From an uncultured Alphaproteobacteria bacterium (GTDB taxonomy: Bacteria > Pseudomonadota > Alphaproteobacteria > CAAHEQ01 > UBA3637), in NCBI GenBank assembly GCA_944392785.1, contig CALXXW010000006.1, forward strand, positions 1 through 53,232: DNA of 53,232 nt, in the 5' to 3' direction. How positions within the stretch are numbered: position 1 is the stretch's first letter; each line of letters starts with the position of its first letter. This document shows, one piece after another, positions 9,666 through 17,599 of this stretch. The notes under the pieces are model-generated. The model did no database searches, had not been told where the DNA came from, and worked only from the letters and a program-made list of their open reading frames with translations. The translations under genes and the position numbers were made by a program.

Positions 9666-9684
9666 AAAAAACACGGCGTTGTAT
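9651..9684 (-). terminator. Terminator between convergent holA and parB
   Basis: An 11-bp perfect stem (ATACAACGCCG/CGGCGTTGTAT). On the minus strand it is followed by a T-rich tail, so it most likely ends the rsmG-parA-parB transcript. It overlaps the last codons of holA. Confidence 0.75.
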
Positions 9685-9701
9685 GATAATCCCGGAAGAG
9701 G

Positions 9702-10613
9702 TTAATCGTCGGTTGTTCCCCCTATCGTTAAGCGCTGTAAAATCACATCTAATTTATCTATTGTATCGTACTTAATAACAACCTCACCCCCATTGCCTGT
9801 CCAGTTAATAGACACGGGTGTTTTCAACATTTGAGAAAGCTCTGTCTCAAGAGCAATAATGTCATTATCTTTTTGATATGTAAGCTCTTTTTTAATTTTA
9901 TCCAACGTTTGTTTTCTGGGCTTTTTACCACCGACAGAGACAGCCATTTTTTCGGCTTGACGCACACTGAGACCTTTTTTGACAATCTCTTTAGCTAACT
10001 CCTCCGGATGAGCGGCATTTAATAAAGCCCGCGCATGCCCTATAGTTAATTCTTTTTTTTCAACCAGCTTTTTAATTTCTCGAGGTAAATCCAACAAGCG
10101 CATCATATTGGCCACATGACTACGACTTTTACCCACAACTTTGGATAATTCTTCCTGAGTATATTTAAATTCATCCAGTAATCGTTTATAGGCTTCGGCT
10201 TCTTCCAGTGGGTTCAAATCCTCTCGTTGAAGGTTCTCAATCAACGCTACTTCCAAGGCCGCCTTGTCATCAAAATCCTTCACAATAACAGGGACTTTTT
10301 CCAAACCCGCCATTTTAGAGGCTCGAAAACGCCGCTCACCCGCAATAATTTCATACCCACTGGTGCGGTTGGGATCGCGTCTGACCAACAAGGGCTGCAA
10401 AACGCCTTTTTCTCGAATAGAGCTGACTAAATCAACCAAAGCTTCTTCCTGAAAAACACGGCGCGGCTGAAAAGGACTGGGGACTAACGTATTGATATCA
10501 ACCTCTATAATGCCCAGGCTATGTGGATCAATGTGATTATCTGAAGCGACAAAAACGGTATCATCTCCCATTAAAGCACTTAAGCCTTTGCCTAATCCTA
10601 AATTTTTATCCAT
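9702..10613 (-). CDS. parB: Chromosome partitioning protein ParB
   Basis: 303 residues. The ParB/Srx-type CTPase domain has the C motif AGERRFRASKMAGL and ENLQREDLNPLEEA. The helix-turn-helix that reads parS is TQEELSKVVGKSRSHVANMMRLL, and a C-terminal dimerisation domain follows. ParB loads at parS and slides as a CTP-dependent clamp. It overlaps parA by 8 bp. Three parS sites lie just upstream of rsmG, in the same operon region. Confidence 0.97.
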   Translation of the reverse strand: MDKNLGLGKGLSALMGDDTVFVASDNHIDPHSLGIIEVDINTLVPSPFQPRRVFQEEALVDLVSSIREKGVLQPLLVRRDPNRTSGYEIIAGERRFRASKMAGLEKVPVIVKDFDDKAALEVALIENLQREDLNPLEEAEAYKRLLDEFKYTQEELSKVVGKSRSHVANMMRLLDLPREIKKLVEKKELTIGHARALLNAAHPEELAKEIVKKGLSVRQAEKMAVSVGGKKPRKQTLDKIKKELTYQKDNDIIALETELSQMLKTPVSINWTGNGGEVVIKYDTIDKLDVILQRLTIGGTTDD

Positions 10614-11388
10614 TTAATAAACTCCTTTCTCGTTTTAATACTTCTCCGGCTAAACGGACATAACTTTGAGCTCCCACACTTCTGAAATCATACAACATCA
10701 CCGGCTTACCATGAGAAGGTGCTTCCGGTATCCGGACATTTCGCGGAATTTGGGTTTCATACACCAGATCCTTAAAATAAGAACGCACATCATGAGCAAC
10801 TGATTTCGATAAGTTGGAGCGACCATCAAACATGGTTAAAACAATCCCATGAATGGTTAAGGCCGGATTAAAATGACGTTTAATACGGTCGATTGTTTTT
10901 AATAAATCCGCAACACCTTCCAGAGCTAAATATTCGCACTGTACCGGTATAATCACATTCGTTGAGGCAACTAACGCGTTCATCGTCAACAAACCAACAG
11001 CCGGCGGACAATCTATAAAAACATAATCATAATTGGTTAAATCCCCTAAAGCCTTCTTCAAAAAGAATTGCGGCTGTTCCACGTCGGCTAATTCTATATC
11101 CACGCCCAACAGCTCTTGCGAAGCCGGAACGACATCTAAATGAGGCACCAATGTTTTTTGAATACAATCCATGACATGATAACGCCCCGTCAAGGCCGTA
11201 TATGAATTTTTACCCCCTTGCAGACGTTTTAAACCGACACTGACCGTTGCATTTCCCTGAGGATCTAAATCGATAATCAATACGTTTTTTTCCAGGGCAG
11301 CCAAAGCCGTTGCCAAATTAACCGTTGTTGTCGTTTTGCCGACACCGCCCTTCTGATTTGAAATCGAAAAAATACGCGTATTAGACAT
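10606..11388 (-). CDS. parA: Chromosome partitioning ATPase ParA (Soj)
   Basis: 260 residues. The deviant Walker A is KGGVGKTTTTVNLA, with the switch and Walker B motifs LIIDLDPQGNAT and DYVFIDCPPAVG. ParA forms an ATP-dependent gradient on the nucleoid that moves ParB-parS complexes apart. It overlaps rsmG and parB, giving tight coupling. Confidence 0.97.
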   Translation of the reverse strand: MSNTRIFSISNQKGGVGKTTTTVNLATALAALEKNVLIIDLDPQGNATVSVGLKRLQGGKNSYTALTGRYHVMDCIQKTLVPHLDVVPASQELLGVDIELADVEQPQFFLKKALGDLTNYDYVFIDCPPAVGLLTMNALVASTNVIIPVQCEYLALEGVADLLKTIDRIKRHFNPALTIHGIVLTMFDGRSNLSKSVAHDVRSYFKDLVYETQIPRNVRIPEAPSHGKPVMLYDFRSVGAQSYVRLAGEVLKRERSLLNG

Positions 11389-11986
11389 GTTCTCCCCCTT
11401 TGATAATCAAAATACATCCTTTTGAATTTGTTATGCTTTTTTCCTTTTTTATACAATCAAGAGAGGGCATTTCCTCTATTTCACGATCGACATGCTCCCC
11501 TTTTAAAAACAGGCACAATGTATCTGGCTGAATAAATCCTTTTCCCAAACAAAAGAGTTGCTTTAAAGGACTTAAAGCACGAGCCGTCACAACATCAACC
11601 TGTGGCATCGAAACCGTTTCCAAACGTTGAGTTAACACCTCGGCATTTAAATTTAAGCGTCGAATCACCTCTTTTAAAAAGAGACTTTTTTTTAAGTCAC
11701 TTTCGATTAACACAACATGTGTTTTCCGTTGTTCTTGCTTCATTAAACAAGCCAAAACAACTCCGGGAAATCCTGCGCCGCTCCCCATATCCACCAAACA
11801 TCTTGCCGTCTTAGGAATGAACGGAAACAACTGAGCTGAATCCAACACATGTCGGGTCCAAACCGTTTCAATCGTTGACGGAGAGATTAAATTGACAGAC
11901 TTTTGCCAAGCGAGAAGCAAGGCTACATAATCTTGCAACAAGGGGTTAGATTGTAGATTTTTTTCTATTTGTTTCACGTGAAACAC
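11381..11986 (-). CDS. rsmG: 16S rRNA (guanine-527-N7)-methyltransferase RsmG
   Basis: 201 residues with the SAM-binding motif VDMGSGAGFPGVVLA and the family motifs NLISPSTIETVWTRHVLDS and VVTARALSPLKQL. The first codons (GTG TTT CAC GTG) are themselves a parS site. The start could be the GTG at 11986 or the GTG three codons later (11977), which has better spacing to AAGGGAAGG. This is the rsmG-parA-parB order usual near alphaproteobacterial origins; mnmG is not next to it here. Confidence 0.94.
   Translation of the reverse strand: MFHVKQIEKNLQSNPLLQDYVALLLAWQKSVNLISPSTIETVWTRHVLDSAQLFPFIPKTARCLVDMGSGAGFPGVVLACLMKQEQRKTHVVLIESDLKKSLFLKEVIRRLNLNAEVLTQRLETVSMPQVDVVTARALSPLKQLFCLGKGFIQPDTLCLFLKGEHVDREIEEMPSLDCIKKEKSITNSKGCILIIKGGEHV
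11970..11985. promoter_or_regulatory. parS site 1
   Basis: Perfect 16-bp parS consensus TGTTTCACGTGAAACA. It overlaps the start codons of rsmG. Confidence 0.95.
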
Positions 11987-12012
11987 CTTCCCTTTTTAAA
12001 AAATCATAAATT

Positions 12013-12028
12013 TGTTTCACGTGAAACA
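12013..12028. promoter_or_regulatory. parS site 2
   Basis: Perfect 16-bp parS consensus, 43 bp from site 1, in the gap upstream of rsmG. Confidence 0.95.
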
Positions 12029-12046
12029 TCTTTACAATATCTTTTT

Positions 12047-12062
12047 TGTTTCATGTGAAACA
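12047..12062. promoter_or_regulatory. parS site 3 (one mismatch)
   Basis: TGTTTCATGTGAAACA: one change in the centre relative to consensus, 34 bp from site 2. The remaining gap to 12122 is AT-rich with no other recognised site. Confidence 0.88.
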
Positions 12063-12122
12063 ATTTACCGAGAAAAAAATGTTTTTGCAAGCCTTTTTTG
12101 ACGTATATATGTAAAAAAAAAC

Positions 12123-12566
12123 TTATTTAAAAATAAAATTAATCCGATTATCGTTCCCGCAAGAAGAAGATATTTGTCCGTTCACTTGAACCATCTCTGC
12201 TCCTATCGGATTTTGAGATAAGCGCAAGCAACTCGACCGATCAACATGATGCAGAATAATTTGAAACCTTCTGTTATCCATCGGAAAAACCTCCCAGCTC
12301 ACCCCGGATGGAAGAGACGTCTGAAGCGCCGATTGAGAAAGATGCTGATACCCATTCATAGAAGATGTACGAATCTCCATCACCAACAACTGAAGCTGCT
12401 GCACTAACTGTGTATAATTGAGTTGGTTTATTCCTTGTTGGGCTGTCTGAACGCTTTGTTGTGTCAGCGTTCCTTGAATGGCTAAACTTCCCATCATCTC
12501 CGGAAGCTGAGCCGAAGCACCTAATGCTATCAAAAGTATCCCCATACCTAACATTTCTTTTTTCAT
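12123..12566 (-). CDS. Secreted pilin-like protein (tentative)
   Basis: 147 residues with a hydrophobic N-terminus (LGMGILLIALGASA) that looks like a signal peptide or a pilin-type helix. A Gln/Leu-rich helical stretch (about 35-75) follows, then a strand-rich C-terminus with two cysteines (SSCLRLSQ and SSSCGNDNRINFIF). The end resembles PilS-type type IV pilins, whose two cysteines close a loop and whose last strand is similar; the prepilin cleavage motif is not clear. It overlaps dnaQ by ATGA, an unexpected partner. Confidence 0.45.
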   Translation of the reverse strand: MKKEMLGMGILLIALGASAQLPEMMGSLAIQGTLTQQSVQTAQQGINQLNYTQLVQQLQLLVMEIRTSSMNGYQHLSQSALQTSLPSGVSWEVFPMDNRRFQIILHHVDRSSCLRLSQNPIGAEMVQVNGQISSSCGNDNRINFIFK

Positions 12567-13267
12567 CCGTTAATCCCCCATAAATTATCCTTTATTTTAG
12601 CAACAAATTCAGTATGTTGCTTGATTTCTTCTGCAGATGCGGCAAAAGAACGTGGCGCCCGAAAAATTTTCTGTGTCACACGCTGCGGCTCAGCACTTTC
12701 CTCTGGTTGTTGGGTATGCCCCCTTTTATCCGCACTCAAGATTAAACCGGGTTCTCGGCCGCCAATTAACTCCAAGTAAACATCCGCCAGTAATTCACTA
12801 TCCAAAAGAGCCCCATGAACGGTTCGAGAGGAATTATCCACACCAAAACGTTTACAAAGAGCATTTAAGTTGACCTTTGAACCGGGAAATTTTTGGCGGG
12901 CTATTAACAGTGTATCAATCACTCTATCATGGGATAAAATGGGCTTATGAGCCTTAGATAACTCAGCATTCAAAAATTTCATATCAAACGCCGCATTATG
13001 AATGACAAGCTGATAATCTTGCCCCAAAAAAGCTAAAAAAGCGTCTGCAATTTGCTCAAAAGTCGGCTTGTCTGACAAAAAATCAGACGTCAAGCCGTGA
13101 ACGGCTATCACCTCGGCGCTCATATCCCGCTGAGGATTAATGTATTGATGGTAAGTTCGGCCCGTAGGCATATGATTTTCTAGCTCAACACACCCTATTT
13201 CAACAATACGATCCCCCGTATCCGGATCCATTCCGGTGGTTTCTGTGTCTAAAACGATCTCTCTCAT
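12563..13267 (-). CDS. dnaQ: DNA polymerase III subunit epsilon (proofreading exonuclease)
   Basis: About 234 residues. The DEDDh exonuclease motifs are present: ExoI VLDTETTGMD, ExoII LVIHNAAFDMKFL and ExoIII HGALLDSELLADVY. A C-terminal tail of about 55 residues would bind the polymerase alpha subunit. The start at 13267 (MREIVLDTETTG) matches the family; a longer frame to 13378 adds non-homologous residues. dnaQ belongs to the conserved gene set around oriC in many alphaproteobacteria. Confidence 0.95.
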   Translation of the reverse strand: MREIVLDTETTGMDPDTGDRIVEIGCVELENHMPTGRTYHQYINPQRDMSAEVIAVHGLTSDFLSDKPTFEQIADAFLAFLGQDYQLVIHNAAFDMKFLNAELSKAHKPILSHDRVIDTLLIARQKFPGSKVNLNALCKRFGVDNSSRTVHGALLDSELLADVYLELIGGREPGLILSADKRGHTQQPEESAEPQRVTQKIFRAPRSFAASAEEIKQHTEFVAKIKDNLWGING

Positions 13268-13606
13268 ACTTAACCTGCTTTCGTTGATGTAGACAGTATA
13301 CATGAAATGGAGCCTTCTTTCAAGGTCTCTGTGAATAACTTTTAAAAATGAGGATAATGAGATCAACGACTCGGACATAACCCGCGAAAAATAAAAGAAT
13401 TCTATTTATACTTTTTTTATGCACCGTCTCCTGTGCGACAAAAAATAGAGGAGATAAAAAAAGAAGACCTTTTCGATGTCCGCTTTTTTAACGATTCGTC
13501 AAAAACACTCAAATCATGTCAAGATTCGTTATAAAAAGTTATCCACATAATCCCTCCTCCTTACTAATTACTATTATTATTTTTTATATAGAAACAGTAA
13601 AAAGAA
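13268..13606. other. AT-rich intergenic region with DnaA boxes: candidate oriC
   Basis: No gene lies between dnaQ and cysS. DnaA-box matches are TGTGAATAA (13330-13338, complement of TTATTCACA), TTATGCACC (13417-13425, 8 of 9) and TTATCCACA (13539-13547). Between and after them are very AT-rich stretches (13383-13420 and 13561-13590) that could be an unwinding element. The three parS sites are 1.3 kb away and dnaQ adjoins. That this is the origin is inference; dnaA and hemE are not in the window. Confidence 0.35.
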
Positions 13607-13635
13607 TTGCACGAACAATCATTCTATGGTACAGT
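13607..13635 (+). promoter_or_regulatory. Predicted promoter of cysS
   Basis: TTGCAC (13607-13612), 17-bp spacer, TACAGT (13630-13635). The predicted start is about 33 nt before the cysS ATG, which has GGAG at good spacing. Confidence 0.6.
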
Positions 13636-13674
13636 AAATCGTCGTTAATACCAAAACATATATACGGAGATTAT

Positions 13675-15069
13675 ATGCTGACACTTTTTAATACCAGGAC
13701 TCATCAAAAAGAACCATTTATCCCTCTGCATCCCAATGAGGTTCGTATGTATGGTTGTGGTCCGACTATTTATAACTATGCACATATCGGCAATTATCGC
13801 GCGTTTGTTTCATATGATATTTTAAATCGTTATTTACGATATAAAGGATATCATGTGGTATTTTGTATGAATTTGACAGATGTGGATGATAAAACCATTC
13901 GAGATTCACGGGCTGAAGGTAAAAATTTACGTGAATTTACAGATCGTTATGCGGATGCTTTTTTGAAAGACTGTGCTCTGTTAAATATTCAAAAACCAGA
14001 TGTTATGCCTCGGGCCACAGAGGAAATCCAATCTATGATTGAGCTGATTCAACAACTTCTTCAGAAAGGATATGCTTATCAAGTGGCCAGTGGTGATGTT
14101 TTCTTTAAAATCAGTGCCTTTTCCGAATATGGCCAAATGGCCGGAATAGATCCGACAAACATGCGAGCCAATGCCGATGGACGCTTGTCAGATGAATATG
14201 AAAAAGAAAATGCACAAGATTTTGCTCTGTGGAAGGCTTGGACGGAAAAAGACGGGGATGTTTACTGGGAAACACCTTTTGGCAAAGGACGTCCCGGGTG
14301 GTCTATTGAATGTTCGGCTATGGCTCGTAAATACTTAGGACAGCCTATTGATATTCATATGGGAGGAGTCGACTTGATTTTCCCTCATCACACCAATGAA
14401 ATTGCGCAATCAGAATGCGCTTATGGATGCCGTTTCGTTAATTACTGGGTGCATAATGCCCATATGATGGTGAATGGGCAAAAAATGAGTAAATCATTGA
14501 AAAATTGCTATACCCTTAACGAATTGATTGAAAGGGGATATTCCAAAGAAGCCATTCGGTATGAGTATTTGAAATCCCATTATCGTGCTCAAATGGATTT
14601 TCAACTTGAAAATATAACAGGAAATCAAACTGTTATAGAGAAATTTGGAAATTTTTTAATGCGCTTAAAAACAGAAGCTCAAGGCGCGGGATGGTCAAAA
14701 CTACCCGAGGCGTTGACTCAGGTTTCTCAAGGCTTTGAAAATGGCTTGGACGACGATTTGAATATGCCGGTTGCCTTGGCGGCTATTTTTGATTTTATGA
14801 CCGAAATTAACAAGAATTTTCAAGAATTGAGTAGACAGGATGCTCAAAAAATTATTGAGCAAATGCAACGCTTTAATACCGTGTTAGCCGTCTTTCCTGA
14901 GATGAAGGAAGATCGCTTAACGTCAGAAGAAGAAAAATTGATCAGCCAGCGCCAAACTTACCGTCAGGTAAAGGACTGGGCAAAAGCAGATGCCTTAAAA
15001 CAACAACTGTTTAATCTAGGTATCGAAGTAAAAGATACGCCCACAGGACCCGTTTGGCGTCGAATTTAA
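13675..15069 (+). CDS. cysS: Cysteinyl-tRNA synthetase
   Basis: 464 residues. It charges tRNA-Cys. Class I signatures are GPTIYNYAHIGNYRAF (HIGH motif) and KMSKSLKN (KMSKS motif). The zinc ligands include the cysteine in MYGCGPT, SIECSAM and the PHHTNEIAQSEC region. The start at 13675 has ACGGAGATT upstream; the open frame extends back to 13516 but that part has no homology. Confidence 0.97.
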   Translation: MLTLFNTRTHQKEPFIPLHPNEVRMYGCGPTIYNYAHIGNYRAFVSYDILNRYLRYKGYHVVFCMNLTDVDDKTIRDSRAEGKNLREFTDRYADAFLKDCALLNIQKPDVMPRATEEIQSMIELIQQLLQKGYAYQVASGDVFFKISAFSEYGQMAGIDPTNMRANADGRLSDEYEKENAQDFALWKAWTEKDGDVYWETPFGKGRPGWSIECSAMARKYLGQPIDIHMGGVDLIFPHHTNEIAQSECAYGCRFVNYWVHNAHMMVNGQKMSKSLKNCYTLNELIERGYSKEAIRYEYLKSHYRAQMDFQLENITGNQTVIEKFGNFLMRLKTEAQGAGWSKLPEALTQVSQGFENGLDDDLNMPVALAAIFDFMTEINKNFQELSRQDAQKIIEQMQRFNTVLAVFPEMKEDRLTSEEEKLISQRQTYRQVKDWAKADALKQQLFNLGIEVKDTPTGPVWRRI

Positions 15070-15081
15070 AAGGTATAGAAC

Positions 15082-15112
15082 AAAAAAGCCTCTGTTTTTA
15101 AGAGGCTTTTTT
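15082..15112. terminator. Bidirectional terminator between cysS and trxB
   Basis: Perfect hairpin AAAAAAGCCTCT-loop-AGAGGCTTTTTT. The convergent trxB gene stops inside the loop, so its last codons are part of the hairpin. Confidence 0.9.
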
Positions 15113-16030
15113 AGAATGTTCAATGAGATATTTTTCGGCGCTTAATGCGGCAATGCAACCGCTGCCGGCGGCAATAATGGCTTGGCGGTAGAGAGATTCT
15201 TGAACATCGCCGCAAGCAAAAACCCCCTCTAGGGATGTTTCGCATGTTTTCTTGTTCGTTATAAGATAGCCCCGCTCGTCAATATCCAGTTGTCCTTTAA
15301 ACAAAGCCGTATTAGGGGTGTTTCCAATAGCAATAAAAGCACCGTCCACCGGTAGAAGACTCTCATCATTTGTTTTGACGTTTTTGATTCTCAAGGCTTG
15401 TAATTTGGTTTCTCCGATAAATTCCGTAACCTGTGAATCCCAGCGAATACGAATGTTGGGATGATACAGGACTTGATCCGCCAGATATTTTTCAGCTTTC
15501 AGCGTATCACGTCGATGAATCAGCGTCACACGCGCAGCCATATTGGCTAAATACAAAGCCTCATAAGAAGCTGAATTGCCGCCTCCTATCACCGCAACAT
15601 GCTTGTTCTTGAAGAAAAAACCATCACAGGTAGCGCAAATAGAAACACCGTGTCCTTTAAATTTATCCTCTCCCTTAATCTCCAGCCATTTGGCCGATGA
15701 GCCCGTGGCAATAATGACGGTGTCAGCTGTCCAATGTTGATGAGAATCCGTGATGAGTTCAAAAGGTTTTTTTGAAAAATCAACCTCTTGAATGTGTTCG
15801 TATTTGAGCTGGACTCCGACACTTTCGGCTTGTTTTTGGAAATTAGCCATTAAATCGATGCCTGAGATTTTGGAAAAACCAGGATAATTTTCAACCTCAT
15901 GCGTCAACATAAGCTGTCCGCCCGCCATATGCCCCATCATTAAAACCGTTTCTAAGCCAGCGCGTGCCGTATAAATGCCGGCCGTGTATCCGGCTGGACC
16001 AGAACCGATAATTAACACACGTGTATGCAT
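15098..16030 (-). CDS. trxB: Thioredoxin reductase
   Basis: 310 residues. It uses NADPH to reduce thioredoxin. The FAD motif is IIGSGPAGYTAGIYTARA, the redox-active disulfide is CATCDG, the NADPH motif is VIGGGNSASYEA, and the second FAD motif is GVFACGDVQE. Normal length. It follows greA by 37 bp on the same strand. Confidence 0.97.
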   Translation of the reverse strand: MHTRVLIIGSGPAGYTAGIYTARAGLETVLMMGHMAGGQLMLTHEVENYPGFSKISGIDLMANFQKQAESVGVQLKYEHIQEVDFSKKPFELITDSHQHWTADTVIIATGSSAKWLEIKGEDKFKGHGVSICATCDGFFFKNKHVAVIGGGNSASYEALYLANMAARVTLIHRRDTLKAEKYLADQVLYHPNIRIRWDSQVTEFIGETKLQALRIKNVKTNDESLLPVDGAFIAIGNTPNTALFKGQLDIDERGYLITNKKTCETSLEGVFACGDVQESLYRQAIIAAGSGCIAALSAEKYLIEHSKKAS

Positions 16031-16067
16031 GAGTTCTCTCCTTTCTTCGTATGTCTATAAAGGTCGT

Positions 16068-16544
16068 TTAAACATATTTGACAGATAAAATTTCATATTC
16101 TTTGATGCCTTTGGGGGTGTTGACTTCAATCATATCTCCCAATTCTTTTCCGATTAACGCCTTAGCCATCGGAGATAATAAAGAAATTAAGCCTTTTTCC
16201 AGATTCGCTTCGTATTGTCCGACAATTTGGTACGTATGTTGTTTTTCTGTTTCGGCATCTGATAAACAGACGGTAGCCCCAAAGAGGATTTTATTTCCGG
16301 AAAATGATGTCACATCAATAACTTGGGCATGAGAAATAGCCCCTTCCAGTTCATGAATGCGTCCCTCAATAAAGCTTTGCTGTTCGCGAGCGGCATGATA
16401 TTCGGCGTTTTCCGACAGATCACCGTGACTACGTGCTTCCTCAATCGCCGCAACAATACGTGGACGTTCTTCAAATTTTAAACGCTTCAGCTCTTCGTTT
16501 AGGTTTTTATAACCTGTTGTTGTCATAGGTACTTTTTCTTCCAT
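16068..16544 (-). CDS. greA: Transcription elongation factor GreA
   Basis: 158 residues: an N-terminal coiled coil that enters the RNA polymerase channel, with the acidic tip in [13 protein letters not shown], then an FKBP-like C-terminal domain. It helps backtracked polymerase cut its RNA. AAGGAG lies ahead of the start. It is probably co-transcribed with trxB. Confidence 0.97.
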   Translation of the reverse strand: MEEKVPMTTTGYKNLNEELKRLKFEERPRIVAAIEEARSHGDLSENAEYHAAREQQSFIEGRIHELEGAISHAQVIDVTSFSGNKILFGATVCLSDAETEKQHTYQIVGQYEANLEKGLISLLSPMAKALIGKELGDMIEVNTPKGIKEYEILSVKYV

Positions 16545-16635
16545 ATTTAAACTCCTTTCTTATTAAAAAAATGATACCACGGGCAATGTTCGCCGGCGCG
16601 GTATAGAATAAAGCATGACTGATGAATGAGAATAT

Positions 16636-16665
16636 AAAACCTTTTGGGACAAAAAGCAAGGTTTT
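16636..16665 (-). terminator. Probable terminator of the M23 peptidase gene
   Basis: Stem AAAACCTT/AAGGTTTT with a 14-nt loop, immediately after the peptidase stop. A-T rich, moderate strength. Confidence 0.5.
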
Positions 16666-16669
16666 TTTT

Positions 16670-17599
16670 CTAATCTCTTGATTTTAATGTGGAAAAATTA
16701 AAATGAATTATCTGTTCCGGATCAATTCGGATATGAAACCATGTCATGGTAAAGTGAAGATGAGGACCTGTTGAACGCCCTGTTGAGCCCACAAAACCAA
16801 TGATATCTCCTTGTTTAACAGATTGGTTTTCTTGGACCAATATGTGATTGAGATGAGAATAGCTTGAAAAAAGCCCAAAACCGTGATCAATTAAAATGGT
16901 TTTTCCGGAATAAAACATATCCGGATGAGCTAAACGAACAATGCCGTCAGCTACTGCTAAAACCCGAGCATCTAACGGAGCAGCATAGTCGGTTCCGCTG
17001 TGACTGGAAACAACAAGATTGTTTAAAATACGACAAGAACCAAAGGAGCTGGAAATACGTGTGGCTTCAGGAACGGGTCGAATGAACGTATCAGGTATTT
17101 TTGTGTAATCTGTCGTATTTCTGAGTCGAGCTAAAAGGTCTCTTTCTTGATGAGCGCGCTCTTTATCCTCTGTAGAAAGAATCACTTTATCAAGCGGTAA
17201 ATCATTGATGATTTCTTTGGGCCATATGCGTTGTTTTACCGGTAGGATGATGTCTTGTGCTTGGTGGTGTTTTTTGAGCTTTAAATGAATGTTTTCAGGA
17301 TGTTCTCGATGTATGCCAAAAACAAAAAAGCCATTTGAGTCTGTCTGTATCTGCGTGTCGTGTATATACAAAGATTCCTCGTTGTTCAGACGACCGAAAA
17401 CTAAGCCCCCTTCTTCAATCGGGGTGTAAAATTCCAGAGCTTGAACCGGTTGAGCTAAACAGAATAGTGTAATTATAATGTAATTACTTAGTATATACTT
17501 TGTAATTACATTTCGAAGAAAGAGGAAAATCTTATTTGTAATTATATTGTAATTACTGTGTATATACATTGTAATTACGTTTTGCCTAAAAGTCATCAA
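16670..17599 (-). CDS. Secreted M23-family murein peptidase with repeat-encoded N-terminus
   Basis: 309 residues if translated from the ATG overlapping the xseA stop. The C-terminal LytM/M23 domain has the zinc ligands: SHSGTDYAAP (His, Asp) and GPHLHFTM (HLH). The domain ILIDHGFGLFSSYSHLNH is complete. Such enzymes cut peptidoglycan cross-links or activate amidases. A signal-like stretch (IIITLFCLAQPVQA) precedes LEFYTP. Unusually, residues 7-48 are encoded by a 69-bp in-frame duplication of the phased GTAATTAC array, so the true start is uncertain: several ATG codons lie in or before it, and export should be tested. Confidence 0.85.
   Translation of the reverse strand: MMTFRQNVITMYIHSNYNIITNKIFLFLRNVITKYILSNYIIITLFCLAQPVQALEFYTPIEEGGLVFGRLNNEESLYIHDTQIQTDSNGFFVFGIHREHPENIHLKLKKHHQAQDIILPVKQRIWPKEIINDLPLDKVILSTEDKERAHQERDLLARLRNTTDYTKIPDTFIRPVPEATRISSSFGSCRILNNLVVSSHSGTDYAAPLDARVLAVADGIVRLAHPDMFYSGKTILIDHGFGLFSSYSHLNHILVQENQSVKQGDIIGFVGSTGRSTGPHLHFTMTWFHIRIDPEQIIHFNFSTLKSRD
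17468..17579. repeat. Two four-unit blocks of 11-bp phased palindromes (69-bp duplication)
   Basis: Block 1 units start at 17468, 17479, 17490 and 17501; block 2 at 17537, 17548, 17559 and 17570. Each step is exactly 11 bp. Unit order is the same in both: TGTAATTATA, TGTAATTACT, a GTATATAC variant, TGTAATTAC. The blocks lie 69 bp apart (23 codons), so the duplication keeps the peptidase frame. The unit matches the array at 7158-7223. Confidence 0.85.
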
